Shown: positions 31,718 to 43,233, numbered from the stretch's first letter. The stretch is 64,000 nt of DNA from Henricia sp. BOLD:AAB3569 (GCA_037783545.1 JBBELK010000162.1:1612001-1676000); one strand, 5' to 3'. The notes: a model not told the origin generated them from the letters alone. A program made the numbers and translations.

Positions 31718-34621
31718 TTTTAAAGTTCTTCAATGGTTGATTTTTCATAATGACTGTTAGGGCTTTCCATCGTTGATTATTGTAGGGTTTCACGGCGACA
31801 TTTCCAACCGCATTTTTAGCACGAAAATACGTGTAATGCAATGGCTGTCACCGTGGCGCGAAATGCGCTGGGACCGTATGTTTGGCGCCCTCTGTTGATA
31901 TTGCTCCTCAAAAGTCTCCCATTCACTCCATTCATAACTTAACCAATTATATCATGATCCTTGACCCTTAAACCATGGCAAAAGATACCTTGTTTGTCAA
32001 GATTGGTTGTGTATTGGCCGATTTATTGAGAAAATGAGATTTTCTCCGTGGGGGGTAAAGCAGAAATCTTCGAGGGGGGTCTGCAGAAAAATGTATACAG
32101 ATTTGGGCGTGACACCCAAACTTGTTTGAAAGGTCTTGGTACTTACAACAATAAAATCATGGGTTACTTCGTACATTACCAAAATGCAAAGGTTATTATT
32201 TCCAAAATTCATATCTCAAGAACCGTAATAGATACTTGAACAATTCTTTCACAGCATTATAGGTTTAAATGAACTAAACAAATCATACACTGACGTGACC
32301 CCTGTGTGACCGCTACTTCCGGTTTAAACCGGAAGTTAATCGAAAATGTGCCATTCTTTAGCATTTTGAATGCAAATAGAGCCAAAGTGGTAGGGAATTT
32401 GACCATAGTTCTACGGAACGAATTGTTCCCACACATGTGGACTTTATGACTATACCAATGATGACGTCATCACGTGCACGGTGGTTACGTAATATGATCT
32501 CAAATGACAAATCTTATGAACTGTAATATATTCGAAAGATTATTTCACCACTTGTAAGAACTTGTTCTTCAGTAGATCCTTGAACAATTTGTGCACACAA
32601 TAGTGACGTCATGGTGAGATTGACTATAAGGCCAATAATGACGTCATCAGACACACAATTTTAGCGTTGAATAATCAAAGAGTCATATGTCTTAAGAATT
32701 CCAATACTGGCAGTCGATATGTGAATGTTTCTTTTGCAACATCGACCAACTCAAGTTTTTAACCAATTTTAAAAGTGTGACGTCATCATAAGATCAATGT
32801 TCATGTCACCCGATCACCTTGCGTTTGTATAAAAACAAACGTCAAATTCTAGTTTCAATGTAATATTCATATTATATATGAATAATCACTTATTTATATA
32901 TAATAATTTCAGAAATACTTGAGTGTAGTTTTATAGAAAAAAAACAATCCAACTCAAAACGGAACAGTGTATAAACTTGAAACCTGGTACAGTCTTAGAC
33001 CTTGGAGTAGGCATCATGACAAGTATGTGACATCATGATGACATCATCGGCTAGCTACATGCACCTCATATTGATTTGAAAATACCTTAAAAAGTGGAAT
33101 TTTGGACAATCTTATTAACAGTCTATCTTATTAACAGAACATAACAAGGCATGGACTTCAAACTTTATAGTCGTGTACCGCATACTACCAATATGACTCC
33201 TGTACTTTGTGTGGTGCCACAATGACGCCATAGGGTACCTAATTATAATAATTTAAAAATAATTTAGAAAAAAATGACCCTTTTAGTTTTTTATTTTTCA
33301 AATTGATGTTTAAAATGTGCTAAGAGCTATGGTCATGGTTCCTTTAAAAGGTTGACATTGTAAATAAAACACATACATGTAAATGCCTGATTCTTTAAAA
33401 TATGAAGCTTTGAAGTGTTGAACTTTAGTGTATAATATATGTTGGTGACGTCATGAAGACAATACTTTATTTCAATTTGTTTTTCAATACTATATTTAAA
33501 CCTTCTACATCTGTCCTTTACATACCCCGAACACCTTGCGTCTGTAACTTGTTTTTTTTTTTTTTTTTACTTTATACCAAATTTATTCAACAATGGCCAT
33601 GTTTTAAAAAAAATCAATAAATTTAAAATGGTTTTAATGTACATGTATAAAGAATCCAAGGATTTCTTATTTGAATGTACATTTGAATGTATAACCGACT
33701 GTGTAATCATCTATTTAGTATTAGCAGTATATCTTTGGAACTCTTGTTGATTTGTACGGGATGTGACCCTATGGATCATTGCCTGACCTAGTTCGCTACT
33801 CATTCTTTCTAAGCTCCTCATAAAAGTATGGACATTTTTCAGGACTGTCGGTTGGAAAGTCTGTTTATTTACCTTTACAATTGTGACCCATTTGTAATAA
33901 TCGTGCATTTGTGGAAAAGGCAGCAGAAAAAAAACTTGTTTGTTCCTCGTATTTTTCACTGTTTGGTTGAACATATGGCAAATTATGCTTGTAAAACACC
34001 ATCCAACAAAATGTATGACGATGTTCGCGCTTGTTCGAAGTCATTAAAACTTCCAGTTTACACAATAGAACTTTGTTCAAGCTTCATGAATGTTTTATGG
34101 GTTTTGTGAATGGGGAAATTTGACCCGAAATACCATATGATCCAAATTTGTAATCTGATTGGTTTGTCCACCATTAATTTTGTTAAAAATAATATGCATG
34201 TTCAAACATCGTCCAGCGTGTTCAATCTTATTCGCAGATGTTCAAATTCCCATATACACGATAGAACATGTCCACTGAAAATCATCCTACAAATGTTGGA
34301 AGAAGTTTTTGAACAAGAGTATCAGTCGTATAAATTGGATTTAAGTTGTTTATGATATTGCTATATTGCCATCAGATCAGGCAGGTTTTGTACTAGCCAT
34401 CGAAACTTGGATTTTGTTATTAAAATAGCACTTTATTAAAGAATTCATCATTTGATAATATACATGTAGTTAAGGGTGTTATTTTTCTTCAGAAATCCCT
34501 TGAATTGTGTACCGGTACCATATATAGTAAAAATAGTATTTACCTTGAAGTTACGAACGCAACATCTGGGTATGGTGCCTAATCACCAATAGGCTTGTCC
34601 AAAGGCTGTGAAGTTACGTGA
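31718..34621. other. intergenic DNA rich in TGACGTCA
   Basis: No gene recognised. TGACGTCA occurs near 32,463, 32,604, 32,639, 32,777 and 33,447. CGATCACCTTGCGT(T/C)TGTA occurs near 32,812 and in part near 33,530, and inverted near 22,605, showing an old dispersed family. A T-run is at 33,551-33,568. Confidence 0.4.
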
Positions 34622-34952
34622 ATCCGTGAAGAATTGGCCTGTATGCTATGCAGCGAAACTGCGACACCGCGCGGTGAACTGTAGCCAACTGCAAAATAGT
34701 CTGGTTACCGAAATATCTTGGTCTGAAAACCTGACTTCACGCGCGAGGCTGAATCACAGCCTTGTTCTTTCTGTACACGATGTGTTATTTGTTTCTTTAT
34801 AACTGAGTTGGAAATCCAACGCAATTACTTATGCACTATTTTGACCCTCGGGTCGAATAGTGCGTGTGATCGGTTTGCAAGCATAAATGTTTGTACGTCG
34901 TACATGTGTAGTGTACATGTATGTGTGCATCTCTCCATGTCTCTGATGCAAT

Positions 34953-35141
34953 ATGGCGACATCATCACGCAGTGTTACAACTGAGGAAATCAACGGTAGT
35001 TTGAATTATGCAGCCGACAAATTGCAAATTGATGACTTTCACGAAGACCAGAAGATATCCATCACATATTTTCTGTAGAGGCATGACGTGTTTGTGAACT
35101 TAACAACTGGGTATACGTACGAAAAATCTGCTATTTTTCAA
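34953..35141 (+). pseudogene. RecQ-like helicase N-terminal fragment
   Basis: ATG 34,953 opens MATSSRSVTTEEINGSLNYA and runs to a TAG at 35,076-35,078. The same frame resumes immediately with RHDVFVNLTTGYTYEKSAIF. The layout (acidic start, a DQ motif, then 'xxDVFVxLPTGYGKSxIFQ') is that of motif I, the Walker A region, of RecQ-type helicases, many of which are transposon-linked in marine invertebrates. Here the Walker A motif is spoiled (LTTGYTYEKS instead of LPTGYGKS), and the frame carries a stop. No later helicase motif is present, so only the 5' end of a gene was kept, between two inverted arms. Confidence 0.5.
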
Positions 35142-35387
35142 ACAGTACCGTATTGTTCTGTCAAAACAACCGTTAACCATTGAGCTTTTACGTCTCGGTG
35201 CTCTCTTTGAAAAATTAGCATAAAGAGTCCCCGCCCATAAAACACATCGAGTGAAGAAAGAACAAGGCTGTGATTCAGCCTCGCGCGTGAAGTCGGGTTT
35301 TCAGACCAAGATATTTCGGTAACCAGACTATTTTGCAGTTGGCTACAGTTTACCGCGCGCTGTCGCACTTTCGCTGCGTAGCATATA

Positions 35388-35823
35388 TGGGTAATTCCCA
35401 AAATTAGGGGTCTAACATTTTTGGTGTCCCAGTTACGTACGACACTCTCTGCTTCAAAAATCACCACTCATGATCACAAATTCTCAGTAATAGACTGTGA
35501 CCTGTGATTATAGTGGGTAGCATCAGTTTCTTCTTTTGTTCTCTGATTCCTGAAAAATGTTCAAAACAAAAGACCATAAAGGCTTATAATTTGTTCCATG
35601 GTATTGAATAGGAGTTTGGTGTCCCGGGTTACCTACGCCAATGAAAATTGGCTGTAGAATGAGTTTGCATTAACCTTGGTGCCAAATCTACACACAAACA
35701 TTAAATTTAAGCGGCATTTGTTGAAATAAAAATAATTATTTTCTACTGGGAAACCACTTTCAATCACTAACAACACTTTTAGCATGTCACACTTTTGGAC
35801 CCCTAATTTTTGGGAATTACCCA
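35388..35823. mobile_element. 436-bp MITE with TATA flanks
   Basis: Ends TGGGTAATTCCCAAAATTAG and CTAATTTTTGGGAATTACCCA are inverted repeats of about 25 bp, flanked by TATA at 35,384-35,387 and 35,824-35,827. The interior also has mirrored GGTGTCCC(A/G)GTTAC words. Removing it restores the right arm of the surrounding element relative to the left arm. Confidence 0.75.
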
Positions 35824-35894
35824 TATACATTACAGGCCAATTCTTCACGGATAGACCAGGGGCCAATTTCATAAAGCTGTTTTGCAAAAACATT

Positions 35895-36022
35895 TGCTTA
35901 ATCAAAAATTTGTTTGCTTTAGAAAAATATGTTAATAGTCAAAATTGTATGTGAAGAACAAGAGCTGACATGCAATTTTGACTATTAACACATTTTTCTA
36001 AAGCAAACAAATTTTTGATTTT
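35895..36022. repeat. hairpin repeat, ~50-bp arms
   Basis: AATCAAAAATTTGTTTGCTT through AATAGTCAAAATTG pairs with CAATTTTGACTATTAAC through AAATTTTTGATT, with a loop of about 30 bp. It follows a GGGCCAATTTCATAAAG word seen also at 11,331. Confidence 0.65.
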
Positions 36023-36057
36023 GAGAGGCAAACACGAGATTGTTGTGGTGCTCCGGC

Positions 36058-36130
36058 GGGATGCCCATAGCTCTGTTGGCAGAGCAATTGGCCATGTATG
36101 CCAAGGACCTGGGGCATGGCAATTTTCTCG
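36058..36130 (+). mobile_element. tRNA-like SINE head
   Basis: CATAGCTCTGTTGGCAGAGC is a good copy of a tRNA D-arm with A box (compare TAGCTCAGTTGGTAGAGC). The expected T-arm B box is missing or changed (GACCTGGGGCATGGC). It is not a functional tRNA gene and is best read as a diverged SINE head. Confidence 0.4.
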
Positions 36131-36246
36131 TGTTTCTAAATTCATCTTTCAATCTAAGTTGAAATATTCCAATTTCCAATAATACCAAAATACACATGCT
36201 TATAGAACTTCTATGTATGTGCCATTTTTATTGTACATGTACAAAT

Positions 36247-36656
36247 ATTGGGTGGCTTATTTTGGGTAGCTTGTCGATATTCCTCCAAGTTATTGGAATT
36301 TGACAAACTAGTTCCCCCAGCCTTCCCATCATGAACTAGTTTGTCAACTTTCATTACCAATTAGCCTTTTAGAAGTATGGCGGAACAAAAAGAGAGCCTG
36401 AGGGTATCATTTTATTAAGGTATGAATTTTTTTAACAAGTGTATGTCTTTCCAAAAATTTGATTTACATGTTGTAATTATATTACAGAGACAGGATTATT
36501 AATAAAATACATGCAAAGTGAAAGATTGCGGTTATATTGCATTTTATTCGATTTTATACCCACCCTCCCATTGCGTCCGCCATACTTCAAAAAGCCCATT
36601 AAATAGGAACTACATATTTTTTAAATACTGATTGAGTGCCCACCCTAAATAAGCCA
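36247..36656. repeat. 410-bp inverted-repeat element
   Basis: GGGTGGCTTATTTTGGGTAG on the left matches the complement of CACCCTAAATAAGCC on the right. Inside, TTTTAGAAGTATGGCGG pairs with CCGCCATACTTCAAAAAG. A small hairpin GACAAACTAGTTC/GAACTAGTTTGTC lies at 36,301-36,346. Noncoding foldback-type MITE lying next to the 3' end of the non-LTR element. Confidence 0.6.
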
Positions 36657-36782
36657 GGTTATACATGTAAGTGTTTTACTATGTGTCATACATTTATTAA
36701 CTGTTTTTGTAAAAAGGAAAAATAACTTCCTAATAATATCGGCTCGTATGACATCGAAGGCTCCTAAATCTCTTTCCTGACC

Positions 36783-37551
36783 TCATGAACTGATAATGTT
36801 GATACAGCTGGTGATCCTTATTTTGCAGTATATCATTTGCTTTTTTGCAAGATCAATTTTGCCCCCAAATATTTTACCTGCCTGGTTAGCAATCTTTTGC
36901 AGTTTATGCATATCTTCTTTTCTGAGGTTCTTAAACCATACGACACAACCATACAAAATAACCGATGTGTAAAACAACTTTAGAAATGTTTTATCCACAT
37001 TAAAAAATCGGAGCTTTCTTAAAAAATACATGCGTTGTTGACCTTTGGACACAAGTGTCTTGCACTGTTCTGCCCATTTGAGTTTATTGTCTACAACAAT
37101 GCCTAAATATTTATAAGACTCAACAATTTCAACATTCCTGTTATTGATACTGACTGGAATAATCGGTTGCTATGTACGTTTAGATCTAAAATTAAAAACA
37201 ATTTCCTTTGTTTTACTCACATTGAATTGAAGGTGATTATCATTACACCAAGTCGCAAATGATTGAATACTGTGTCTGTAGGCTGTTTCACCATCTTTGA
37301 TATAACCAACAATGACTGTATCATCTGCATATTTCAATATATCAACACCATTTACATTGGAAACACAGTCATTGGAATACAAAATAAACAACAATGGGGA
37401 TAAAACACATCCCCGTGGTGTTCCAGTGTTTGTGATTAAACTGTCACTAAGAGCGTTTTTTACTTTTTTTACATGGTTTACATGTGTTAACTTTTTTACC
37501 CGCTGAACTCGATCCCGAAGAAAGTCACTAATCCACAAGATCAACGATGAT
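36783..37551 (-). pseudogene. non-LTR Pol, C-terminal RT part
   Basis: Continues the RT downstream of the BEL-2 insertion. It contains GTPRGCVLSPLLFILY, the catalytic KYADDTVIVG near 37,320, and the thumb LQFNVSKTKEIVF. After a break, the C-terminal region shows MYFLRKLRFFNVDKTFLKLF and YTSVILYGCVVW, conserved after RT in this clade. A stop inside TKEIVFNFRSKRT and shifts near 37,100 disrupt it. Confidence 0.8.
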
Positions 37552-37556
37552 CCAAC
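37552..37556. repeat. target duplication CCAAC, left of BEL-2
   Basis: CCAAC directly precedes the 5' LTR and is repeated after the 3' LTR at 45,150-45,154. Confidence 0.85.
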
Positions 37557-39018
37557 TGTTACGGACAGCACATGTAGCCACTTTAAGACTCCGTAGATTA
37601 GTTTTGCTCTATGGAGGACGCTAATGAATGAGACCGTAAAAGTTACTCACTTGATTTCCACAAAATTCCATTCGTGATTGTTACATTGACTTGTCAATTT
37701 TGCACCCGTAAATCCTCTGAATAGACCATCAAAATTGTACCAAACTGATTGCCAGTGTTTTGTAACTAAACCAAGAGTTATGTAGCATTATCCCCCCCAG
37801 CGTAGTAAGTACAAATAGACGAATTTGATATCGTTTTTGGAATCACATGTTCGAGAATTTAACTAGGTCAAAGGTTTCTTATGTACATGTAATCCTTTGT
37901 ATTTTATGCACATGTGAAGTTCGTGTTTAGTGCTCTGTGCATGTATTTCCAAGCTAGTCTGTAGTGTCGTGTTTGTATAGACAGCCAACCAGTCTAGACA
38001 GACTATTGGTATAGACAGCCAACCAGTCTATGTAAGGCTCCATGTTGAGTAATGTATTTCTATAGAATTCAGACATGTGCTTGGAGTAATGGAGTGAAGT
38101 GACATGAAAACCTGGAACTGCAGAACTGAGTCGTTTGTTTGATTTAATTCGTGTTCAATCAGAAACCCCAGTCTTATCGGTTTAATCCGGAAGTCCCTGA
38201 CATAACATGTAGTAAGTGTATGCACCTAGATTATCTGACCAAGTTTAAAGATTTAACCCAGTTAGTGTTTTTTATTGCCATAAGGTTATTTTCAATAATT
38301 TCAGAAAATTACTTTGAGTTTTTATGCAACAAAACATTGCAAGTATTTAGATGCTTATTGTGTTTTTCATGCATTTGTATTTTACTCCAGCAAAACCTTC
38401 CACTTCCACTTCCACTTCCACTTCCTATGAGCAAAACCTTGCGAATGCTGAGAATCTTCCAAGTGTTTCGAATGTACCAAACTCTTGTGAATTCTTGCGA
38501 ATTCTTTCGAATCAACCGAACCACGTGAACTAAGCTTGTGAACCTTCTGACTTCGGAAACTTCGAAGGCTGTGATCTACCAAATTGCCAGTCCAATTCCT
38601 GTTCTGAACCATCCGAGCGTGGATCCTTTGAGTGTTCCCTTCATGTTTCAACTTCCATGGACATGTCTTACATGATCTTTGCGTACCAGGCGCAAGGCAT
38701 CCACGCACCATATGCCAACATACCGAATAGCTTTCAAGCCGTTTCGCCTTCCGGAATTGGACTCCGACACCGCATGGACCTTTCAGGACATTCAATCATG
38801 GAACTTTGAACTAGCGAGAATTCAAACGCGGTGAACCAGTATTGTTAAAATTGTTTATCACCTACATTTGTGTAGCCTGTAATTTATATAGTTTTTCTCA
38901 TTCCATTGATCATTAATTAAACTGATTGAGCATTATTTTGGACTCCAGGAAGCGTAATTGTACAATGGGAATTTAATACCATTTTAGTCAACCCACTCTG
39001 TAGCATTAGTTTGCTACA
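37557..39018 (+). repeat. 5' LTR of BEL-2 (1,462 bp)
   Basis: Matches 43,944-45,149 but contains about 256 bp (about 37,951-38,206) absent from the 3' LTR. That extra part includes a near-tandem TATAGACAGCCAACCAGTCT repeat. A CCACTTCCACTTCC hexamer run has four units here and three in the 3' LTR. Confidence 0.88.
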
Positions 39019-39082
39019 TTAGTTTTGTACGATCTGAACGCATTTATCACATGTTGAAAGTGAATAACCTGGTTGTTTAATC

Positions 39083-39517
39083 ATGGATGCAGTAAACCCC
39101 GAATCACCTACAAGTGCATCAAACACCACACAGCAGTCACGTGACTTGAAGAAGACCAGGGGCACGTGCAAAGGAGCACTGACCATAATAATTAAACTAA
39201 TTTCTACCCTCAAGGAGGACAAGAAAAATGCACCTAAGTTTGAAACCAACATGAAAGAGTTTGAGAAGTGCTTTGCAGAATTCGCTGAGGCACATAACGA
39301 GTATGACAAGCACCTTACAAGTGACAATGAGAAGAAAAGTTCTGCAGCTTATTGGAAGGAGGCAGAGAATAAAGCGATAACTTATCGTGGTTCAGTTATG
39401 CAATGGTTGGAAGAAAACCAAACCCAAGCCGAACCTAAAATTCAGCATGAAAACCCCGATGATGACATTGATGCAGACGACTCTATCAGTCAACAAAGTG
39501 CTAAATCCAAGGCATAG
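39083..39517 (+). CDS. BEL-2 Gag N-terminal part, stopped
   Basis: A 144-codon frame starting 65 bases after the LTR. It is helical and charged (KTRGTCKGALTIIIKLISTL, then KFETNMKEFEKCFAEF), like the N-terminal helical region of BEL Gag. A TAG at 39,515-39,517 ends it, and a one-base shift near 39,557 separates the following codons from the main frame at 39,610. The region between reads on as A-rich low-complexity in the alternating frames, so this is one broken Gag rather than a separate gene. Confidence 0.7.
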   Translation: MDAVNPESPTSASNTTQQSRDLKKTRGTCKGALTIIIKLISTLKEDKKNAPKFETNMKEFEKCFAEFAEAHNEYDKHLTSDNEKKSSAAYWKEAENKAITYRGSVMQWLEENQTQAEPKIQHENPDDDIDADDSISQQSAKSKA

Positions 39518-39609
39518 ACTGCGAGTTCGACTGCAAGTGCCCGCCTCAGAGCTAAGAGGCCATTGCCCTGCAAGAGCAACACGCCATTGAACTTGCCTCG
39601 CTACGTACC

Positions 39610-42600
39610 ATGATGAAGTTGAAAGAACAACAACTTAAGCTTGATCAACAACGACGAGAGTCAGAAATAAAGGTCAAGTATGCCAGGGCTGAGGCTCTGG
39701 AGAAAACCTTTGCAGAGGCCGATGCAGCAAGTAGGTCAGATGTGTGCTTCACCCAAGATACACCCAATGTTAAACCCAATGACGAAAACACACCGAAGCA
39801 CCATAAGAACCTCATAAAGCCTGGTTTTAGCCCTTCTGCTCAGGTAAACAGTACACCAAAGGCCAACATACCGACACATGAAACCTTAAGACCTGTTGAC
39901 GAGTCGTACTCCCCGCCTGTTGATCATTTTGGATCTCCGTCGGCTACAAGCACAGACGTAACAAATATTTTATGCCAGATGGTTAAAGACATCCGTATAC
40001 ACCAACAGTCATTAGTTGAAGCATTACAACTTCCTAAGGCTGAACTCATGACATTTGATGGCGATCCTCTCCGGTACTGGTCATTTATCAGGGCCTTCGA
40101 AAATGCAGTGGGTCGAGAAACCATCGGCGATGGAGCTAAACTTACCCGTCTCATGCAGTACTGTACTGGGAAGGCTAGACGACTTCTGCAGTGCTGCACG
40201 GTTAAACAACCGTCAGAAGGATACACCCTTGCTCTTCGTCTTTTAAAGGAGAGATTTGGAGACGAACATACCATTGCACAGGCCTGGATAGATAAGGTGA
40301 CTAAAGGGTCAAGTGTCGCTGACAACAATGCATTGCAGGATCTTGCTGACGACCTTCGATGCTGCGGAGAAACCCTAGACACGATGGGATACCTAAATGA
40401 GTTAAACAACAGAAGTAGCCTTTTAGCAATTGTCGAGAAGTTACCCTACCACTTAAAGACTCGATCGCTAAAGCAAGTACATCACATAAAAACAACAAAG
40501 AAGAGGGCCCCAAACATTGACGATGTTACCCACTTTGTAGCTAATGCTGCTGAGGAGGCACGGGATCCGGTCTTTGGAGGTATCGTGCAAAGAGGTGCAA
40601 CCAAGGAATCAAGGTCCAGAAACCAGACGTTTGTTAAACGTCGAGTGAACTTTGGCACCCAGCTAGCTTCTTCATCGAAGGTTTCTCCGGGTAGCTCCCA
40701 AACAAACCAGACAACGCCTTTCATTAAACGTTGCCCGCGTTGTGAGCAGCCCCATTACCTCAATCAGTGTGACGCCTTCAAGGCACTACGCATAAATGAC
40801 CGTCTTGCATTTGTGCAAGGCAAGAAGCTCTGCGTAAATTGCTTCAAACCAGGCCATCTAGGCAGGGACTGCACACGCCCCTTTGTGTGCACGGTCCAGG
40901 GATGTGGCATGAAGCACAGCAAGTACTTGCATCTACCACGTACACGTAGTGACAACAGTCTAACACCAGCAGTCACTCAGGCTGCACCGAATAGTTCCAC
41001 TCCACCACAGACTCCGACTGCGAACAATCCAGTTGTAGCATGCAACCTCACTGGGGCCGGCGAGGTAAAGGTAGCCTTTCCCATTGTTCCTGTTAAGATA
41101 AGGGCACAAGGACAACATCATTTCCTAAGTACATACGCGCTGATGGACAGTGGCTCAACCCAGAGCTTCTGCTCTGAAGACTTGATGCGACGCCTTGGAA
41201 TTAAGGCCAAGAAAGATACCATAAGGCTAACAACTCTTGACCTGAAGGAGGCTGAAGTCAACACCTTTGTGGTCAGCTTGGAAATAGCTAATTATGACGT
41301 CTCTCAAGTGATCCAAATACCCAATGTCCTTACCAGGCCAAAACTAAATATTGGTCTCGGTAGTCTCGCCACTGAGGACGAACTCAGCTGCTGGCCACAC
41401 CTACGTGACATCAATATACCCGATGTTGACGTCAACGATGTCCATCTCCTAATTGGACAAGATGCACCACATGTTATGGTCCCACTGGAAGTCCGCGCAG
41501 GTGCTTTGGGCGAGCCGTATGCAACCAAGACCACCCTTGGCTGGACCCTGAATGGACCAATTGACTTAAGCAAGAAGTCCAAGGTAGCCACCTCGTACTT
41601 TGTCAAGTCCGACCTTGACTTACAACATCAAGTCGATAAGTTTTGGAAGCTTGACGACGTTGGGGGCACCACTGAGACCCTATCCGTCAGTAAAAGAAAG
41701 GTTCTTTCCATATGGGAGAATTCACTGCATAGAGAAGAAGCCCACTACATGAGCATCCCCTTCAAAGAAAGGCCTCCACACCTTCCTGATAATAAACCAA
41801 TGGCTGAACAGCGTTTGAAGGCGCTAGGAAAGCGACTCTCCAAAGACCCCGCACTGCTAAAGAAATACAGCAGTGGTGTCAATGATCTTCTGAAGAAAGG
41901 ACATGCAGAAGCTGTACCCACCTGTGACATGGACAGAGCTGATGGTTATGTGTGGTATTTGCCCCACCACCCTGCTGTAAATCCTCGCAAGCCAGACAAA
42001 CTTCGAATAGTGTTCGACTGTGCAGCGCACTTCCGAGGCACTTCACTTAATGACAGAGTCTACCAAGGTCCTGACCTCACCAATAAGCTCATTGGTGTCC
42101 TTTTGAGGTTTCGCCAGGAGCACATTGCCTTGATGGCAGATATAGAGAGCATGTTCCACCAGGTTCGTGTAAATACCGAAGATCGAGATGCCCTTCGCTT
42201 CTTGTGGTGGAGAGGAGATGAGGTTGGAAACCAGCCCCTCACCTATCGTATGACTTCGCACTTGTTTGGTGGCATTTGGAGCCCAAGTTGTGCCAGCTTC
42301 GCATTGAAGCGCACAGCTCTTGACTACCATGAGAGGTACGACAAAGAAACCGTTCAGACCATCGACCAGAACATCTACGTCGATGACTGTTTGAAATCCA
42401 CACCAACGGAATCGGAAGCCATTCGTCTCGTCAGCCAGCTTCGAGATTTGCTAGCTCTTGGTGGGTTTAGGCTTACAAAGTGGTTAAGCAATTATCGAGC
42501 AGTTTTGAAGTCAGTGCCACCTCAGGAGTGCGCCAAGACCATCACAACTATGGATTTAGACCACGAGATTCTTCCATCTGAGAGAGCGCTAGGAGTACTT

Positions 42601-43233
42601 TGGAAGGTTGAATCAGACACCTTTGGATTTGACACCAACGTGAAGGAGAAACCCGTCACAAGACGCGGATTGCTGAGTATCACCAGCTCAATATACGATT
42701 TCTTGGGATTCGTATGTCCCTTTGTTCTGAGAGCCAAAATGTTGTTCCAGACACTGTGTCGTCTTAAAACGGGATGGGATGACCCTATGCCAAGTGGTAT
42801 GGCCGAACAGTGGCATCGTTGGCTGAACGACCTGCCCCTGATAAAGGGAATGGAAATACCTAGATGTGTAAAACCAAATGGGACCAACACCACTTCGTCT
42901 ATGCAGCTGCATCATTTCGCAGATGCGTCTGAGAGGGCGTACGATGCGGTCAGCTACCTCCGATCAGTAGATGCCGACGGCCAGGTGCATTGTGCCTTCA
43001 TTATGGCGAAGGCCAAACTTGCACCACTAAGAGCTACTACGATTCCACGTCTGGAACTCACCGCAGCTGTTGTGGCAGTTAAGCTAGATGAGATTATCAG
43101 GCGCGAAATGCAGATCCCACTTGCTGAGTCCATCTTCTGGACGGACAGTATGATCGTGCTGCAATACCTGCGCAACGAAGACAAGCAATTCCAGACCTAC
43201 GTTGCAACTCCCCAGACAGCAAACTTACGTTAG
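39610..43233 (+). CDS. BEL-2 Gag-Pol polyprotein lacking integrase
   Basis: A 1,207-codon frame. An N-terminal coiled coil (QQLKLDQQRRESEIKVK) is followed by the DUF1759-like Gag (MTFDGDPLRYWSF near 147), zinc knuckles near 375 (CPRCEQPHYLNQC) and 408 (CVNCFKPGHLGRDC), aspartic protease ALMDSGSTQSF near 511, RT with LRIVFDCAAHFRG near 798 and YVDDCLKS near 923, and RNase H with HHFADASERAYDAV near 1100 and FWTDSMIVLQYL near 1176. Homology ends after FQTYVA and the frame stops 10 codons later in the foreign insert. The ATG at 39,610 is probably internal to Gag. Protease, RT and RNase H motifs are intact by eye. Confidence 0.9.
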   Translation: MMKLKEQQLKLDQQRRESEIKVKYARAEALEKTFAEADAASRSDVCFTQDTPNVKPNDENTPKHHKNLIKPGFSPSAQVNSTPKANIPTHETLRPVDESYSPPVDHFGSPSATSTDVTNILCQMVKDIRIHQQSLVEALQLPKAELMTFDGDPLRYWSFIRAFENAVGRETIGDGAKLTRLMQYCTGKARRLLQCCTVKQPSEGYTLALRLLKERFGDEHTIAQAWIDKVTKGSSVADNNALQDLADDLRCCGETLDTMGYLNELNNRSSLLAIVEKLPYHLKTRSLKQVHHIKTTKKRAPNIDDVTHFVANAAEEARDPVFGGIVQRGATKESRSRNQTFVKRRVNFGTQLASSSKVSPGSSQTNQTTPFIKRCPRCEQPHYLNQCDAFKALRINDRLAFVQGKKLCVNCFKPGHLGRDCTRPFVCTVQGCGMKHSKYLHLPRTRSDNSLTPAVTQAAPNSSTPPQTPTANNPVVACNLTGAGEVKVAFPIVPVKIRAQGQHHFLSTYALMDSGSTQSFCSEDLMRRLGIKAKKDTIRLTTLDLKEAEVNTFVVSLEIANYDVSQVIQIPNVLTRPKLNIGLGSLATEDELSCWPHLRDINIPDVDVNDVHLLIGQDAPHVMVPLEVRAGALGEPYATKTTLGWTLNGPIDLSKKSKVATSYFVKSDLDLQHQVDKFWKLDDVGGTTETLSVSKRKVLSIWENSLHREEAHYMSIPFKERPPHLPDNKPMAEQRLKALGKRLSKDPALLKKYSSGVNDLLKKGHAEAVPTCDMDRADGYVWYLPHHPAVNPRKPDKLRIVFDCAAHFRGTSLNDRVYQGPDLTNKLIGVLLRFRQEHIALMADIESMFHQVRVNTEDRDALRFLWWRGDEVGNQPLTYRMTSHLFGGIWSPSCASFALKRTALDYHERYDKETVQTIDQNIYVDDCLKSTPTESEAIRLVSQLRDLLALGGFRLTKWLSNYRAVLKSVPPQECAKTITTMDLDHEILPSERALGVLWKVESDTFGFDTNVKEKPVTRRGLLSITSSIYDFLGFVCPFVLRAKMLFQTLCRLKTGWDDPMPSGMAEQWHRWLNDLPLIKGMEIPRCVKPNGTNTTSSMQLHHFADASERAYDAVSYLRSVDADGQVHCAFIMAKAKLAPLRATTIPRLELTAAVVAVKLDEIIRREMQIPLAESIFWTDSMIVLQYLRNEDKQFQTYVATPQTANLR

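Larger units (their letters stand above)
34622..35852. mobile_element. inverted-repeat element enclosing a helicase fragment
   Basis: The left arm from ATCCGTGAAGAATTGGCCTG (34,622 to about 34,785) pairs with the right arm (about 35,240-35,852, ending CAGGCCAATTCTTCACGGAT). Both contain AACAAGGCTGTGATTCAGCC or its complement. The right arm is interrupted by a 436-bp MITE. Between the arms (about 34,790-35,235) lies unrelated sequence including a dead helicase-like start. Terminal motif and flanking duplication are not clear. Confidence 0.7.

Noticed and set aside
36058..36130. Functional tRNA gene
   Set aside because: D-arm-like A box is present, but no proper T-arm, anticodon arm or acceptor pairing could be made; better read as a SINE head.
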